DNA from: Brienomyrus brachyistius | Lineage: Eukaryota; Chordata; Actinopteri; Osteoglossiformes; Mormyridae | Assembly (NCBI RefSeq): GCF_023856365.1 | Contig: NC_064536.1 | Span: 36,014,776-36,078,775, forward strand | Direction: 5' to 3' | DNA length: 64,000 nucleotides | Shown here: one piece after another, positions 22,372 to 33,693 of the stretch | How the letters are laid out: each line of letters opens with the position of its first letter | Numbering within the stretch: the first letter of the stretch is position 1 | The notes under the pieces: generated by a model | Told to the model about the DNA's origin: nothing | What the model saw: only the letters and a program-made list of their open reading frames with translations | Database searches by the model: none | Program-made: the position numbers and the translations under genes

Positions 22372-22659
22372 CTGTAACATTAAGGTGAATGGTTTGTATA
22401 TCTTCATGATTGATTCGACACAAATACGCCCCGGCATCGTCTTTTCTGACAGGATTAATGACCAAAGAGGAGTTGTTCTGTCTGATGGATCCAAGCCAAG
22501 TTCGATTCACATAATTACCAGTTTCACACCAGGTCCAATTTACAAACCAACCGGCAGGAGTGTCTTCAACCATCCACATGACATGAAGAATCTTGGTGTT
22601 TGTACTGGCTGGTCCATCAGAGGGCAGCATGACAGTGTCTCCAATATGAGCATCGATAT
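22372..22659 (-). CDS. Ig-superfamily receptor, exon 2: V-set domain
   Basis: This 288-nt exon is flanked by ATGAATCAG| and ACAG|GTAAGT, both phase 1. It encodes a V-set fold: AHIGDTVMLPSDG (B strand), a core Trp region (HVMWMVEDT), SLVINPVRKDDAGAYLC (E-F strands with the conserved D-x-G-x-Y-x-C) and IHLNV (G strand). The usual first Cys of the B strand is Ser (LPSD). An extra Cys in WTWCE may supply another pairing. There are four N-glycosylation sequons (NWT, NRT, NSS, NVT). One V domain plus stalk, membrane segment and YxxM tail resembles CD28-type receptors, but other single-V fish receptors are possible. Confidence 0.8.
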
Positions 22660-22838
22660 CTGATTCATATATAGAACAATGTCAATAACAGGTTATTATT
22701 TATTTATTTAAGGTGAGGAAACACAAGAAGTTGACAGTAATTCATTTGAAAAGTCAAATAACAAGGAAGAAGGAGAATGAAAGAAATCATCCCAAAAATT
22801 GCAGTGACAAAAACATTAGGTTATATTATGCAGTATGT

Positions 22839-22892
22839 ATGGATGGATGGATGGATGGGATGGTCTTGTGTGTGTGTGTGTGTGTGTGTGTG
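22839..22892. repeat. TGGA and TG microsatellites
   Basis: ATGGATGGATGGATGG at about 22840-22858 is followed by about 12 TG units at 22868-22891, in the first intron of the Ig gene. Confidence 0.85.
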
Positions 22893-23124
22893 GATTAGGT
22901 TTATACTGCATTGTGAGGGCAAAATGTTCCCTACAAAATAATAAAAACCTGTTATTTTGACGTTGTGGGGACCCACAATGATCTATGAATGCAGTCAAAA
23001 AAATAAATGCCCAAAGTCTCGTATTTTATTTGCTTAGTTATGGTTAAGGTTGGGTAGGGGGCTGGGTAGGGGGTAAGGTTGTCATGTTAGGATTACAGTT
23101 TTCCCCATAGCAATGAATATTCTT

Positions 23125-23320
23125 CTGGATTAATGGGCAAAAATTCACACAGACACACTCCAGAATATTGTGGAAAACCTTCCCAGTAGAGTGGCAGCTG
23201 TTATAGCTACAAATGGGGGACCAACTCCATATTGATGCCTATGGATTTATAATGGGATGTCATAAATACCTGTAGGTATAATGGCCAGGTGTCCCAATAC
23301 TTTTGTATATACAGTATAGT
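23125..23320 (+). repeat. Tc1-like transposon 3' end fragment
   Basis: CCAGAATATTGTGGAAAACC, the GGGGGACCAACTCCATATT block and GGTGTCCCAATACTTTTGTA are the typical 3' terminal sequence of fish Tc1 elements. The transposase is absent. Confidence 0.7.
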
Positions 23321-23410
23321 GTATCATGTTTATATTGTGATGAGATATCATGCAGCCCCATGATATACACAGCTAATTACACACAGGGTCAGTGTGAGGC
23401 TGTTACTCAC

Positions 23411-23480
23411 TTGAATCTGCCCCAAAGACAGCAGGGAGACAGTGACCAAGGCAGAGGATCAGCAGAAGCCTGAACATCAT
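23411..23480 (-). CDS. Ig-superfamily receptor, exon 1: signal peptide
   Basis: The ATG at 23480-23478 starts MMFRLLLILCLGHCLPAVFG, a clear signal peptide. Translation ends in phase 1 at TTCAA|GTGAGT (23411). Exon 2 completes the split codon as Asn. A near copy of this exon and its upstream 200 bp exists at 57701-57990, which supports it being a real, duplicated gene part. Confidence 0.8.
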
Positions 23481-23639
23481 CCTGCAGTTAGAGAAGATCG
23501 AGATGAAAGAGGTCAGGATTCACAGGTATGAAGGATGGAAATAATAATACAAACTCAGCCCGGCTGTCTGTAGCCTGCATCCTCAGGGTCAGACACTGTA
23601 ACATTTAAACAACGTAAAAATAACATTATGACCATCTGA

Positions 23640-24108
23640 AGTGTCAGTCATACAGGTTAAGGAAAACCCCATTGGTTAGTAGGTTACCTCAGCAAACTAA
23701 ACATTAATATATAACCTGGCTGAATATCAAGTCTTCATCACTGATTGTCCCTACAGGACTTTGCAGAGTTTTTTGTGGTTGTTATGGCCAAAAACACTTT
23801 TGCAGCTTTTCTTAAAATTTGCGATGCGACTTATGTTCTATGTGAGTTTTTTGTGGAAAAACTGCATTAATTGGCAGAATTCCAAGCTCAGGCATTTTTT
23901 AAACTACTGCCACTGAAAAAAAAGAGATACAACTACTTTCTTTTTGTAGTTCTTTTTATATCACGGAAACAATCACATTTCAGTGCTAACTGATCTTTCG
24001 GTGCTTAGTTTTATTTATTTATAGGCCCTGGAAAACCACAGAAGAGAAACACAAAGACAAGTTACAACCTAAGTCACCAACTGATCCTTTTCCATCAACA
24101 GCTCAGTG
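23640..24108. other. Ig gene upstream DNA, then AT-rich unassigned DNA
   Basis: The first part (to about 23700) is shared with 57915-57990, upstream of the duplicated leader exon. It presumably includes the promoter of the Ig gene, but I see no clear TATA box. The rest is AT-rich with no recognised gene. Confidence 0.4.
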
Positions 24109-24625
24109 ATGACAGAAGACAACGATAAGCTTGACACGCTTTTTCACGAAATTGAACGAATGAGACAGGAACTAGAAAAATCGTATGAGGTGAAGTCAGA
24201 ATTCTGAACACCCTACAATCCAGCAATGGCACCAGCTTCCCTCAAGTAGTGCTCCTCCTTCCAAGGCAGTTGTACCACACCCAAGGGACCCCTCATGGAG
24301 ACGAGGTACCACCATGCCCATCACCGGACATCCACAAACCCAGTGCCTAGAAGACCTACCTTAAAGAAGACCAATAGTGTAATGGGCCTACCTAAACCAA
24401 CCCCACATCAGCAACAGGTCACTACCACGGAGCTGAATAAGGTAGTTCAGAACATTCTCTCATTTACTCCTAACCCAGTGGAAGGCCATGACATTCATGC
24501 TTATCTACAGGGCATTGACTTGCACCTCCAAAGCCTGGACATTGTGGCCAGCGAAGTCAGGATCATCAGAATCACATCCAGCCTAGAGGTCCACGTCAGA
24601 CGCCAACCTAACCTTGGAAGGTGGC
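24109..24625 (+). pseudogene. gag: ERV-type gag fragment, N-terminal part
   Basis: The ATG at 24109 starts MTEDNDKLDTLFHEIERM, an acidic coiled-coil beginning. After stops and a frame change, 24295-24625 gives a Pro-rich linker, then FTPNPVEGHDIHAYL and IDLHLQSL, which resembles the start of a capsid domain in fish ERV-like gag proteins. It stops abruptly at the BEL LTR start (24626). A Q/N-rich segment on the same strand at about 46500-47180, beyond the BEL element, probably is its other end. Broken and not functional. Confidence 0.5.
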
Positions 24626-24700
24626 TGTTAGAGCCATAGTATAGGTAATAGAATACGTGGATACTTCATGACGGAACACGGTTACTGCAAGAGGAAACCG
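24626..24700 (+). repeat. BEL 5' LTR, internally deleted
   Basis: The first 23 bp equal the start of the 3' LTR at 32017. The following ATACTTCA resembles the LTR end near 46480. Most of the LTR is missing, since gag starts only 213 bp from the LTR start. Confidence 0.5.
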
Positions 24701-24838
24701 AAGTTTCACAGTTCCTTCTAGAAAGAAGATAAATGAAAGAAGATTGCTCATATAGTGATTTAGTATGGAGGAACATTTGATGTTTCAAAATGCTAGTTGA
24801 AGCTCACATAAATAAGAGATCTGCATACACTGAGTAAA

Positions 24839-25843
24839 ATGACTGAGTCGGCAAGTGAAATCATGGATTCTGTTAGACAGAAGAGGGCGCCAAAACCCAC
24901 AGAGATTGCTATAGAAGAGAAGCTGAATAGACTTCGCTATAGGAGGCAAGGAAAATTGGCACTGCTCACTCGCGAGATGCATAATATTGAGCAAATGAAA
25001 CAAATAAAAGACAATGTAGAAATAGTAGAAGACGAGTTGTCACATGACTTCCATCGCCTATTCTGTGAATTTAAAAGAGCACATGAAGAGGTAGTCCAGT
25101 ATTTATTTGAAGAAGAGAAAGAGGATAACCAGTCTAATTGGTACAGGCCTAAATGTGATGCCGTTGAAAAGTTTATTTTAGATACTGGAAAATGGGTTTT
25201 GGAAACACGCAATATTCTTATGGAAGATGAAGACACTGATGACATTATGCCAAAGGATAGTGTTTCAGCAATCTTTGCATCAGTTGCTAGAAGTGCACAT
25301 AGATCTGTGGCACAATCCACAACCAGCTCTGGGTGTGTGAAAGCTGAAGCAGAACATGCAGCTTTGCTCGCACATGCAGCAGCTTTAAAGAAAAAGCAGG
25401 AATTAGACGCTGAAGAACTGAAGTTAAAGGTTAAACGAGAGCATGTTGAGATGGAGGCAGAGATTGCAGCTTCTACAGCCAGGCTGAAAGTATTCAGTGA
25501 ACATGAAGATGCTTGTGATAATATGAACAATTATTATCAATCACATCGATATAAGAATGAGAAGCGCAAAACAGATTTCTATGATCCTCCCTGGAAAGAA
25601 GAAGAAATTTCTTTACCTCTTCCTACAAAGCCGTCATCACAGACACTGAGTAGCGGCAGTATAGCAAACGCCTTAGCAGGAAGAATTCCTAGATATTCAG
25701 AGCGGTTAAGTGGCCATGAGAAAGACCTTCATAGGATAATGCAACGTCAGAATGAAGTAACAGAGCTACTCGTAATGCAACAAGGCCTATCAGCTTCCGT
25801 AGAGGGAAGTCCCAGTATTCTCTGGAGATCCCCTTACCTATAG
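24839..25843 (+). pseudogene. gag: BEL gag, N-terminal part
   Basis: A 334-aa open frame starts at an ATG 191 bp after the LTR remnant. It begins with a basic region, then long Glu/Lys-rich coiled coils (about residues 60-220, KLKVKREHVEMEAEIAAS). It ends SPSILWRSPYL with a stop where the family normally continues into the conserved SFMRAFESAI region, which is found in another frame directly downstream. The break is therefore a frameshift near 25820-25850. Confidence 0.75.
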
Positions 25844-25850
25844 ATCCTTC

Positions 25851-26006
25851 ATGAGGGCATTCGAAAGTGCCATTGAAAGAAAGACAAACAGTGAACAGGA
25901 CAAGTTGTTCTACTTAGAACAATACACAGATGCTGAACCAAGAGATCTTGTCCGCAGTTGTGAACATATGAAACCAAGAGATCTTGTCCGCAGTTGTGAA
26001 CATATG

Positions 26007-26048
<42 letters not shown>

Positions 26049-26419
26049 CATATAAATGATCTACACTTTGGTGACATACAGGAAGTGCCCATTTATACAA
26101 AGGGCAGGTCCAAGTCGGTGGTGAAGAGCTTCAAGAGGAATGATGGTAGGGGAGCCAGCTTTGTTACAGATGTTTTCCCCGTTGTTAGAGAAAGTACACA
26201 CCTTCCTAAACAACACAATCAGAATACAGTTAAACCTGACACCTCTGAAAAGGTTTGTTTGTATTGTGAAAAGGCGCACACTGTCAGTGCATGCAGGAAG
26301 ATTAAGGAACAAGAACATCAAGAAAGAATACAGTTCCTGAAAGTCAAAAGACTTTGCTTTGGATGTCTGACTAAAGGACACTTAAGCAAAGATTGTAAGA
26401 AAAGACTCACATGTCTTAG
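25851..26419 (+). pseudogene. gag: BEL gag, C-terminal part with zinc knuckles
   Basis: It continues gag in another frame: FMRAFESAIERKTNSEQDK, YLEQYTDAEPRDLVRSCEHM. A 36-bp stretch is then duplicated in tandem (about 25936-26007), followed by an AT microsatellite. Past these, two knuckle-like motifs appear: CLYCEKAHTVSAC (about 26260) and CFGCLTKGHLSKDC (about 26356-26397). The frame is cut at about 26420 by a CR1 insertion. Together with the protease beyond the CR1 this identifies BEL/Pao. Confidence 0.75.
26009..26047. repeat. AT microsatellite
   Basis: About 19 AT units interrupt the BEL gag frame right after a tandem duplication of GAGATCTTGTCCGCAGTTGT and flanking bases. Confidence 0.9.
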
Positions 26420-27475
26420 GTACCGTAGCGACCTGGATTGATAACTGGTTAACAGATAGGAAACAGCGAGTAGTTATAAGAGGCACAATGTCACAGTGGG
26501 CCTGTGTCCATAGTGGGGTACCGCAGGGTTCGATTTTAGGACCACTATTGTTTCTAATTTACATAAATGATATAGATACCAATATATACAGTAAACTGGT
26601 AAAATTTGCAGATGACACCAAGGTGGGTGGTGTAGCAGATACTGAATTAGCGGCTCAGCAGCTACAGCGGGATCTTGATTTAATTAGTGACTGGGCCGAT
26701 ACCTGGCAGATGAAATTTAACGTCGATAAATGTAAGGTACTCCATCTAGGGAGCAGAAATATAAAGTACAGGTATTTCATGGGTGTCACTGAAATAAAGG
26801 TAGCTGATCATGAGAAAGACCTTGGTGTGTATGTTGATGCTTCCATGTCCCACTCTCGCCAGTGTGGGGAAGCAATAAAAAAGGCCAATAGGATGTTGGG
26901 GTATATCTCCAGGTGTGTGGAGTTTAAGTCAAGGGAGGAATGCTAAGATTATACAATTCTCTGGTGAGACCTCACCTTGAATATTGTGTGCAGGTTTGGT
27001 CACCATATCTTAAAAAGGACAATGTGGCCTTAGAAAAGATGCAGCGTAGGGCCACAAAAATGATTCCTGGTCTTAGAGGAATGTCATACGAGGAACGGTT
27101 ACTTGAGCTAAATCTGTTCAGTCTCAAGCAAAGGAGACTGAGGGGGGACATGATCCAGGTATATAAGATTCTAACAGGTTTGGATGCTGTTCAACCAAAT
27201 AGTTACTTCAGCATTAGTTTAAATACACGAACTTGTGGCCATAGGTGAAAATTAGCAGGAGAACATTTCAAGCTGGATTTAAGGAAGCACTTCTTTACAC
27301 AGCGCGTAGTCAGAGTATGGAATAGCCTTCCTGATAATGTAGTGCAAGCTGAATCCTTGGGTTCCTTTAAATCAGAGCTAGATAAGATTTTAACGACTCT
27401 GAACTATTAGTTTAGTTCTCCCCAAGCGAGCTTGATGGGCCGAATGGCCTCCTCTTGTTTGTATAGTTCTTATGT
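26420..27475 (+). pseudogene. CR1 LINE, 5' truncated, inside BEL gag-pol
   Basis: It starts in RT (ATWIDNWLTDRKQRV-like) and reads GVPQGSILGPLLFLIYIND, FADDTKVGG, then the CR1 C-terminal domain. There is one frameshift near 26935 and a TGA at about 27246. It ends TTGTATAGTTCTTATG at about 27475, after which BEL sequence (CADCTQQ-like reading) resumes. Closely similar to the 15670-19188 copy. Confidence 0.85.
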
Positions 27476-28340
27476 GCAGATTGCACCCAACAATACTTCA
27501 TATCAAGAAGGAACATAGTTCTTCAGATGGGAATAACAATCCTACAGTGTCAAACGCTCCTCTTTCACTGTATCTGCAGACTTGTGGATCTACTGGGGCC
27601 GGAGACAGTGAGTGCATTCTGTCAATAGTACCTGTGAAAGTGAAATCAAAGAAAAGTGACATGACTGTAGAAACATATGCCTTTTTAGATCCAGGAAGCA
27701 CTGCTACTTTCTGCACTGAAGACCTGTCTTAAAGTCCATGGAAAGAAAACAAGCTTCTTATTGTGCACAATGGGACAACAGAAGACACAAGGACATATAT
27801 TAACAGATCTAGAAGTGTGTGCATTAGAAGGAACCACATACATTGATCTTCCAAAGGTGCTGACACAGAAACAGATTCCTGTGAAGAAAGGTAACATTAC
27901 TAAACAACATGATCTAAATAAGTGGCCTTATCTGTGTGAGGTGCATTTACCACACATTGAAGCAGATGTTGGACTGTTAATAGGCATAGATGCTTATAAA
28001 GCAATGGAACCATGGAAAGTGGTGAACAGTAGGGGTGACGGACCATATGCAGTGCAGACAGTACTAAGCTGGATTGTGAATGAGTCAAATCAAGAGAACA
28101 TAAGCGTGAGTCCCGATGCTTTGCACATCAACAGATGCTCAGTGAATCGTATAGTGGTAGAGACTATGGAAGACTTGATAGTTCAACAGTTTAACACAGA
28201 TTTTCCCGAACGGAGATATGAGGACAAGACAGAAATGTCACAGGAAGATCATTGATTCATGCAATTAGTACAAAATCAATACAGTTCAAGGACGGACATT
28301 ACTATATAGGGTTGCCTTTGAAAAATTAAAGTATTCATGT
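27476..28340 (+). pseudogene. pol: BEL pol, protease region
   Basis: Frames 27472-27732 and 27761-28255 give the retropepsin motif AFLDPGSTATFC (about 27680-27715), then LEVCALEGTTYIDLPKV and DVGLLIGIDAYKAMEP with YAVQTVLSWIVN. This matches the BEL/Pao protease and the region linking it to RT. A frame break separates the two pieces near 27730. Confidence 0.75.
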
Positions 28341-29410
28341 ACCAAATAATAGATGTGTAGCAATGCAAAGGCTATCGAGCCTAAAAAGAATGCTCACAGT
28401 TAATCCACAGTTTCACCATGATTACTCAGAATTTATGGACAGCATGCTCGTTAAGGGATATGCTGAAAGAGTACCAGAAAAGGAGTTGCATGAAGACAGA
28501 AGGGTGTGGTATATCCCACACCATGGGGTTTATCACCCTAAGAAGAATAAGATACGAGTACTTTTTGCCTGCAATGTGTCATGCCCGGCTCGTACGCTCC
28601 TCGTGTGTGCCACGCCCCCTGATTACCCACGTGTGCCTCCCTGATCGTCCCCAGCTGTGTCCGATTATTTTGATCAGTCTTGTCTATTTCCGTCCGTGTC
28701 TTACCTCAGTTCCTCGTCTGTCATTGATGTTGATGTCAGTCGATGTTCGTGCTTCGTCCATTGATTAAACCCCTAGTTCTGCCCTGTATCCTGTCTTCTT
28801 GCCTGATCCTTGCCTGCCTGCCTGTCCGTGCGATTACCCGCATTCAGCGAAATCGTGACACAATGTGTCTTACCAAGGATTTTCACTGAACGGTCAGGTA
28901 CTTCAGGGGCCCAACCTTACAAACACTCTGCTTGGAGTCTTGAACAGATTTTGCAGACATCCAATTGGCATAATGGCTGACATTGACTCAACGTTTTACC
29001 AGATTAGGGTTCAAAAGAAGGATGTGGACCTTCTTAGGTTTTTGTGGTGGCCTGAAGGCATTCTGGAAAAGGAGGCAGTTGATTATCGGATGTGTGTTCA
29101 CATATTTGGTGCTACCTCCTCTCCAAGCTGCTCATGTTATGCTCTTAGAAGAATAGTGGAGGATCAACAAGATAATACAACAGATAAAGCAGCTCAGATA
29201 CTCTTAAATAGTTTTTATGTGGATGACTGTTTAGTTTCAGTGGAGACAGAACAAGAAGCAGTCATACTGGCCAGGGACCTGAAAGTTCTCTGTAGCAAGG
29301 GTGGCTTTCATTTGACGAAGTGGATGGGCAATTCGAGGGCCTTTCTGTCATCTATTCCTGAGGAAGAAAGAAGTGAAGAATTTAGACTTGGACAAAGAGT
29401 TACCTACTGA
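28341..29410 (+). pseudogene. pol: BEL pol, reverse transcriptase (split by a solo LTR)
   Basis: The N-terminal fingers (RRVWYIPHHGVYHPKKNKIR at about 28500-28560) break off at 28572 where a solo LTR with CAATG duplications is inserted. RT resumes at 28866 with LTNTLLGVLNRF and MADIDSTFYQIRV, then the catalytic FYVDDCLVSV at about 29215-29245. Stops within the second part (for example near 28888) add to the damage. Confidence 0.8.
28577..28860 (+). repeat. Solo LTR (family A), copy 1
   Basis: The 284-bp LTR, TGTCATGCCCGGCTCGTACG to AATCGTGACA, has perfect 5-bp duplications CAATG (28572-28576 and 28861-28865). A second copy of the family is at 49640-49932. No internal sequence remains. Confidence 0.92.
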
Positions 29411-30667
29411 ACGGGCTTTAGGGGTGGCTTGGTATACTGGAAACAATACACTTACATTTAAGATTAATGTGCAAACCAAACCTCCTATAAGAAGAGGTAT
29501 CTTGTCTGTAGTTGGCTCTGTATACAATCCCCTTGGATTTTTGGCACCCTTTGTACTGTTAGCAAAAATGCTACTAAAAGACCTCTGCAAAACCAGGATA
29601 GGTTGGGATGAGGAAATCACAGAAAAGTACATGAAACAGTGGACAAAGTGGACAGTTGATCTGAAGAAGCTTTCCAACTTTAAGGTACTAAGATGTTTTA
29701 AGTCTGAAGGTTTTGGACCTATCAAGACTGCACAGTTGAATAATTTTTCAGACGCCAGCGAGGACGGCTATGGGACAGTGACTTACCTTGTTTTAACCAA
29801 TGAACATGAACAGAAGTCTTGCTTGTTTGTGATGGCCAAGTCCAGAGTGGCACCACTCAAACAAATAACGGAACCAAGAATGGAACTGACAGCAGCAACT
29901 GTGGCAGTCAAGATGGACAGAATGTTGAGATAGGAACTGGATATGCAACTATGCAACTGGAGGAATCATTGTTTTGGACAGACCAGTCTGTCTTGAAATA
30001 CATTGAAAATGATGCAGCCCGATACAAGACATTCGTAGCCAATCGAGTGTCATACATAAGGGAGGCCTCTAAGCCATCACAGTGGAAGTTTTTGAATTCA
30101 TCAGAAAATCCAGCAGATCATGCTTCAAGGGATTTGACGACAGAAAACCTTATGAAATGTGAAAATTGGATTAAGGGACCTCAATTCCTCCTGAAATCGT
30201 GTAAGGAGTGGCCGATTAGAATGAATCAAAGTTCAGTAGCAGATGATGATTTGGAGATGAAAAGAAATGTTGTGTCTAGTGTCATCATGACTCAAGAAGA
30301 TAAAGATGCTCTAGGAAAGCTAATTGCATATTATTCTGATTGGCATCGTCTAAAAAAGGCAGTAGCATGGCTCACTCAAATCAAAAGGATGCTACTGTGT
30401 TTGAGCCATAAAAGGTCAGAACTACGAAAGACCCTTAGCATATCAGATGACAAACATGATGGACAGCAAAGTGTCATGAAACGTGAAATGATGATGTTTA
30501 GGAAAATCTTTGCAGGCACTTCAATCAGCATACAAGATTTGAACAATGCAGAACTGGATCTGATTTGCTACAGTCAATGGCTGAAATATAGAGAAGAGAT
30601 TAGAATGTTGATACAGGGAAAGAACCAAGTTACAAAGGGCAGCCATATTTACAAGCTGGATCCTTAG
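29411..30667 (+). pseudogene. pol: BEL pol, RNase H and linker
   Basis: Overlapping frames 29373-29933 and 29819-30667 give the RT connection (RRGILSVVGSVYNPLGFLAP), the RNase H start (NNFSDASEDGYGTVTYL at about 29738), and the later SVLKYIENDAARYKTFVANR with SENPADHASR. This is the order expected in BEL/Pao. A deletion near 29933 removes part of RNase H between the two frames. Confidence 0.78.
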
Positions 30668-31869
30668 CTTGATAATGGAATATTGAGAGTTGGAGGAAGG
30701 TTAGGTAGGGCGGTGATGCCAGAGGAGACTAAACATCCAGCTATACTGCACAAAGACCTCAATATTTCCACTCTTATTCTTCAACATACTCACCAACAAG
30801 TTGGGCACTGTGGACGGAATCATGTCCTGGCGCAGCTTAGACAAAGGTATTGTATACCACAAGCAAATTCTGCCATAAGAAAAATATTATTAGATTGCTG
30901 CACCTGTCGCAGATTGCATGCAAGGGCTGGTGAACAAAGGATGGCAGATTTGCCTGCGGAAAGGCTAACCCCAGACAAACCACCCACGTACATGGGTGTT
31001 GACTACTTTGGACCATTCCAAGTAAAAAGAGGATGTTCCATAGTTAAAAGATATGGCGTTCTGTTTACTTGTTTAACTATTAGAGCAGTCCATATAGAAG
31101 TTTCACACTCTGGACACCGATGCATGCATCAATGTCTTGCGCCGTTTCATCAGTAGGAGAGGACAAGTGTCCGTTATCAGGTCAGATAACGGAACAAATT
31201 TCGTTGGTGCTGAAAGAGAATTGTCTGAAGCAATACAGAAGATGAATGAGTTCGAGATCAAAGATGAAATGTTGAAAAGAGAAATTGAGTGGATCTTTAA
31301 TCCACCTGGCGTGTCCAATCAGGGAGGTGTCTGGGAACACCAGATTAGGACAGTGAGGAAAGTACTTGGTGCTCTACTGAAGCAACAAGTTCTGGATGAT
31401 GATGGCTTTCACACACTGTTGTGTGGAGTCCATAATCAACAGTAGACCGTTAATGAAGATGTCAGATGATCCATGTGATCTTGAAGCACTCACTCCAAAT
31501 CATCTATTACTGATGAAAATAAACCCTGTAATACCACCAGGAGTCTTTGAGAAATGTGATGTATATGGAAGAAGGCGTTGGAGACAAATACAGTACCTGT
31601 CTGACCTGTTCTGGCGCAGATGGACCACAGAATACTTACCCCTGCTGCAAGAACATCAGCGCTGGTCCAAGCTGAAAAGAAACTTTGCAGTGAATGACAT
31701 TGTGTTGATTGTGGATCCTTCAGGTCCACGAAGCTCATGCATGATAGGCCGTATCATCAAGACCATGCCGGATTACAAAGGCAATGTTCGGAGTGTGCAA
31801 GTTCAAAAGAAAGTCAGTGTTCTGGAAAGACTTGTGACCAAGTTATGTTTATCGCAGGAAGCAGTGTAA
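30668..31869 (+). pseudogene. pol: BEL pol, integrase
   Basis: An H2C2 zinc finger ([13 protein letters not shown] and CCTCRR at about 30790-30910), a first Asp in MGVDYFGPF, a second Asp in SDNGTNFVGA (about 31183), and a Glu in GGVWEHQIRTV (about 31330) mark the DDE core. The C-terminal domain ([20 protein letters not shown]) ends at 31869. Two frame changes (near 31120 and 31440) break it. Confidence 0.82.
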
Positions 31870-32016
31870 AGGATTGTACGCCCAGTTTAAATAGACTGTG
31901 ATGTCAATTATAGTTTAAATGGCGTTCTAATGATTGCTTAATTGATGGCTCTATTTGATAAGTAAGTAATAAGTAATTGATGTAGTTCCCCTGCCCACAC
32001 AATTAGGGGCCGGGCA

Positions 32017-32503
32017 TGTTAGAGCCATAGTATAGGTAACACAATATGGTGTTGTTTATTTGTAATGTATGATATTATAGGAGGGGCGGCATGGTGGTGC
32101 AGTGGTTAGCACTGTTGCCTCACACCTCTGGTACCTCTGGTTCCAGCCTCCGCCTGGGTCACATGTGTGTGGAGTTTGCATGTTCTCCCCTTGTCGTCGT
32201 GGGGTTTCCTCTGGGTACTCCGGTTTCCCCCCACAGTCCAAAAACATGCTGAGGCTAATTGGAGTTACGAAATTGCCCATGGGTGTGAATGTGTGCGTGA
32301 ATGGTGTGTGAGTGTGCCCTGCGATGGGCTGGCCCCCCATCCTGGGTTGTTCCCCGCCTCGTGCCCATTGATTCCAGGATAGACTCCAGATCCCCCGCGA
32401 CCCAGTAGGATAAGTGGTTTAGAAAATGGATGGATTGATATTATAGGAAGTTTAAGGGAGTGACTGTGTATTTGTAATGTGGAATTTCACTTTAATATTG
32501 TTT
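32017..32503 (+). repeat. BEL 3' LTR, first part, interrupted by a SINE and then by the hAT
   Basis: It begins TGTTAGAGCCATAG after the purine-rich AATTAGGGGCCGGGCA. It is broken by a SINE at about 32085-32440 and by the hAT at 32512, and seems to resume at 46300-46490. Confidence 0.75.
32085..32440 (+). repeat. tRNA-headed SINE, copy 2
   Basis: Same family as 5609-5962. It is flanked by TGATATTATAGGA before GGGGCGGCATGG and again after GGATGGAT, a target duplication of about 13 bp. Inserted in the BEL 3' LTR. Confidence 0.87.
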
Positions 32504-32523
32504 GCCGGATACAGAGGTGGGAC

Positions 32524-32710
32524 CAAGTCATTGCTTTGCAAGTCACAAGTAAGTCTCAAGTCTTTGCCCTCAAGTCCCGTGTCAAGTCCCGAGTCAAGAC
32601 AGGCAAGTCCCGAGTCAAGTCCAAAGTCAAGACTGACAAGTCTCAAGTCAAGTCCTAAGTCCTGCAGTTTGAGTTTCGAGTCCTTTCGAGTCCTTTCGAG
32701 TCCTTTCAAC
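32524..32710. repeat. hAT left sub-terminal AAGTC repeats
   Basis: About 20 short AAGTC/AGTCC motifs, including three tandem GAGTCCTTTC units, lie within 190 bp of the end. A mirrored set lies at 46120-46275. Such arrays commonly serve as transposase-binding sites in hAT elements. Confidence 0.7.
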
Positions 32711-33121
32711 TACAGAGTAATAATATATTTACACCGATCATGTATGCTTTTAAAATCTGAATTTATTAAAACAAGTGCAATTGAAATTGCAGAAAAAAAT
32801 AGTGCTGACATTGCACTATTAACCAGTCATTTTTAACATTTAACTCATATTTTGTAAGAATATTCTTCATTTTAAACCACTCCTTTACAAAATAAACACA
32901 TTTGAAAAAACAAGTGCAACTGTAATTATTTGAACAAAAAGTGCTAACATTGTATTCCCATGCCATATTGCATTTCAAGTAGTTCCACAGCAGTTTGTCC
33001 TGTCCTGTACTTCTCATCTCATTTATCTCATCTCATATTGTCTGTGTGTTTGTGTGTGTGTGTGTTTACATGTGAGAAACATAAATAAACATAAACATAA
33101 CAATGAACAGGGCTGTGCTTT

Positions 33122-33522
33122 TTATATGTCAGAGCCCTTTGCTGCATTGCATTTGCAAAAGACCAAATTGGCCAAAAGTCTGTCAGTCATTTGTGCACGA
33201 TGGGGACGTAATATAATGCCACCATGGCTGAAAACTCGCTCCACTGGAGCACTGGAGGCAGGCACTTCCAAGACTCTGATGGCCACTCGGAACAGTGAAG
33301 GAAGAGTCTTCATGTTCAATGCCCAGAACAAAAGGGCGTTCTGTCCTTCGGCTATATCAAGGTAGTGACTTAGCTGTAGTGATGGAGTAGTCCCAACATC
33401 CTTCTTCTGCCTCTTATGGTATGCAGCAAACAGCCCTTCTCCTTCTCTGAGGTCCTCTTGCTCTTCCTCATCAACAAAAGGCACAGGTTGCTCAATCTCT
33501 GCAGCATCTTGCAGGATCAATT
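33122..33522 (-). pseudogene. hAT transposase exon 3 (hATC dimerisation domain)
   Basis: The acceptor TTTTGCCAG| starts the exon at 33522 in phase 1, completing a Glu codon with the G left by exon 2. It encodes an acidic linker and then the hATC motif (VPASSAPVERVFSHGGIIL), the conserved C-terminal dimerisation block. It stops at 33122. Exons 1 to 3 total 1938 nt (646 codons), which shows the exon model keeps frame. Confidence 0.82.
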
Positions 33523-33693
33523 CTGGCAAAACATGTAAAAACAATAGCAGAAACAATAGAGTTCTTATTACCATTTGTGTTGGTGATGCAGTTGGTGTGT
33601 TAGACTGAAATACTACAGAACACTTAATTATTGTTGCAGTCAATTAGATCAGATTATAAGGGAAAAAGTTACATTAGACTCTGTAACATTTAC

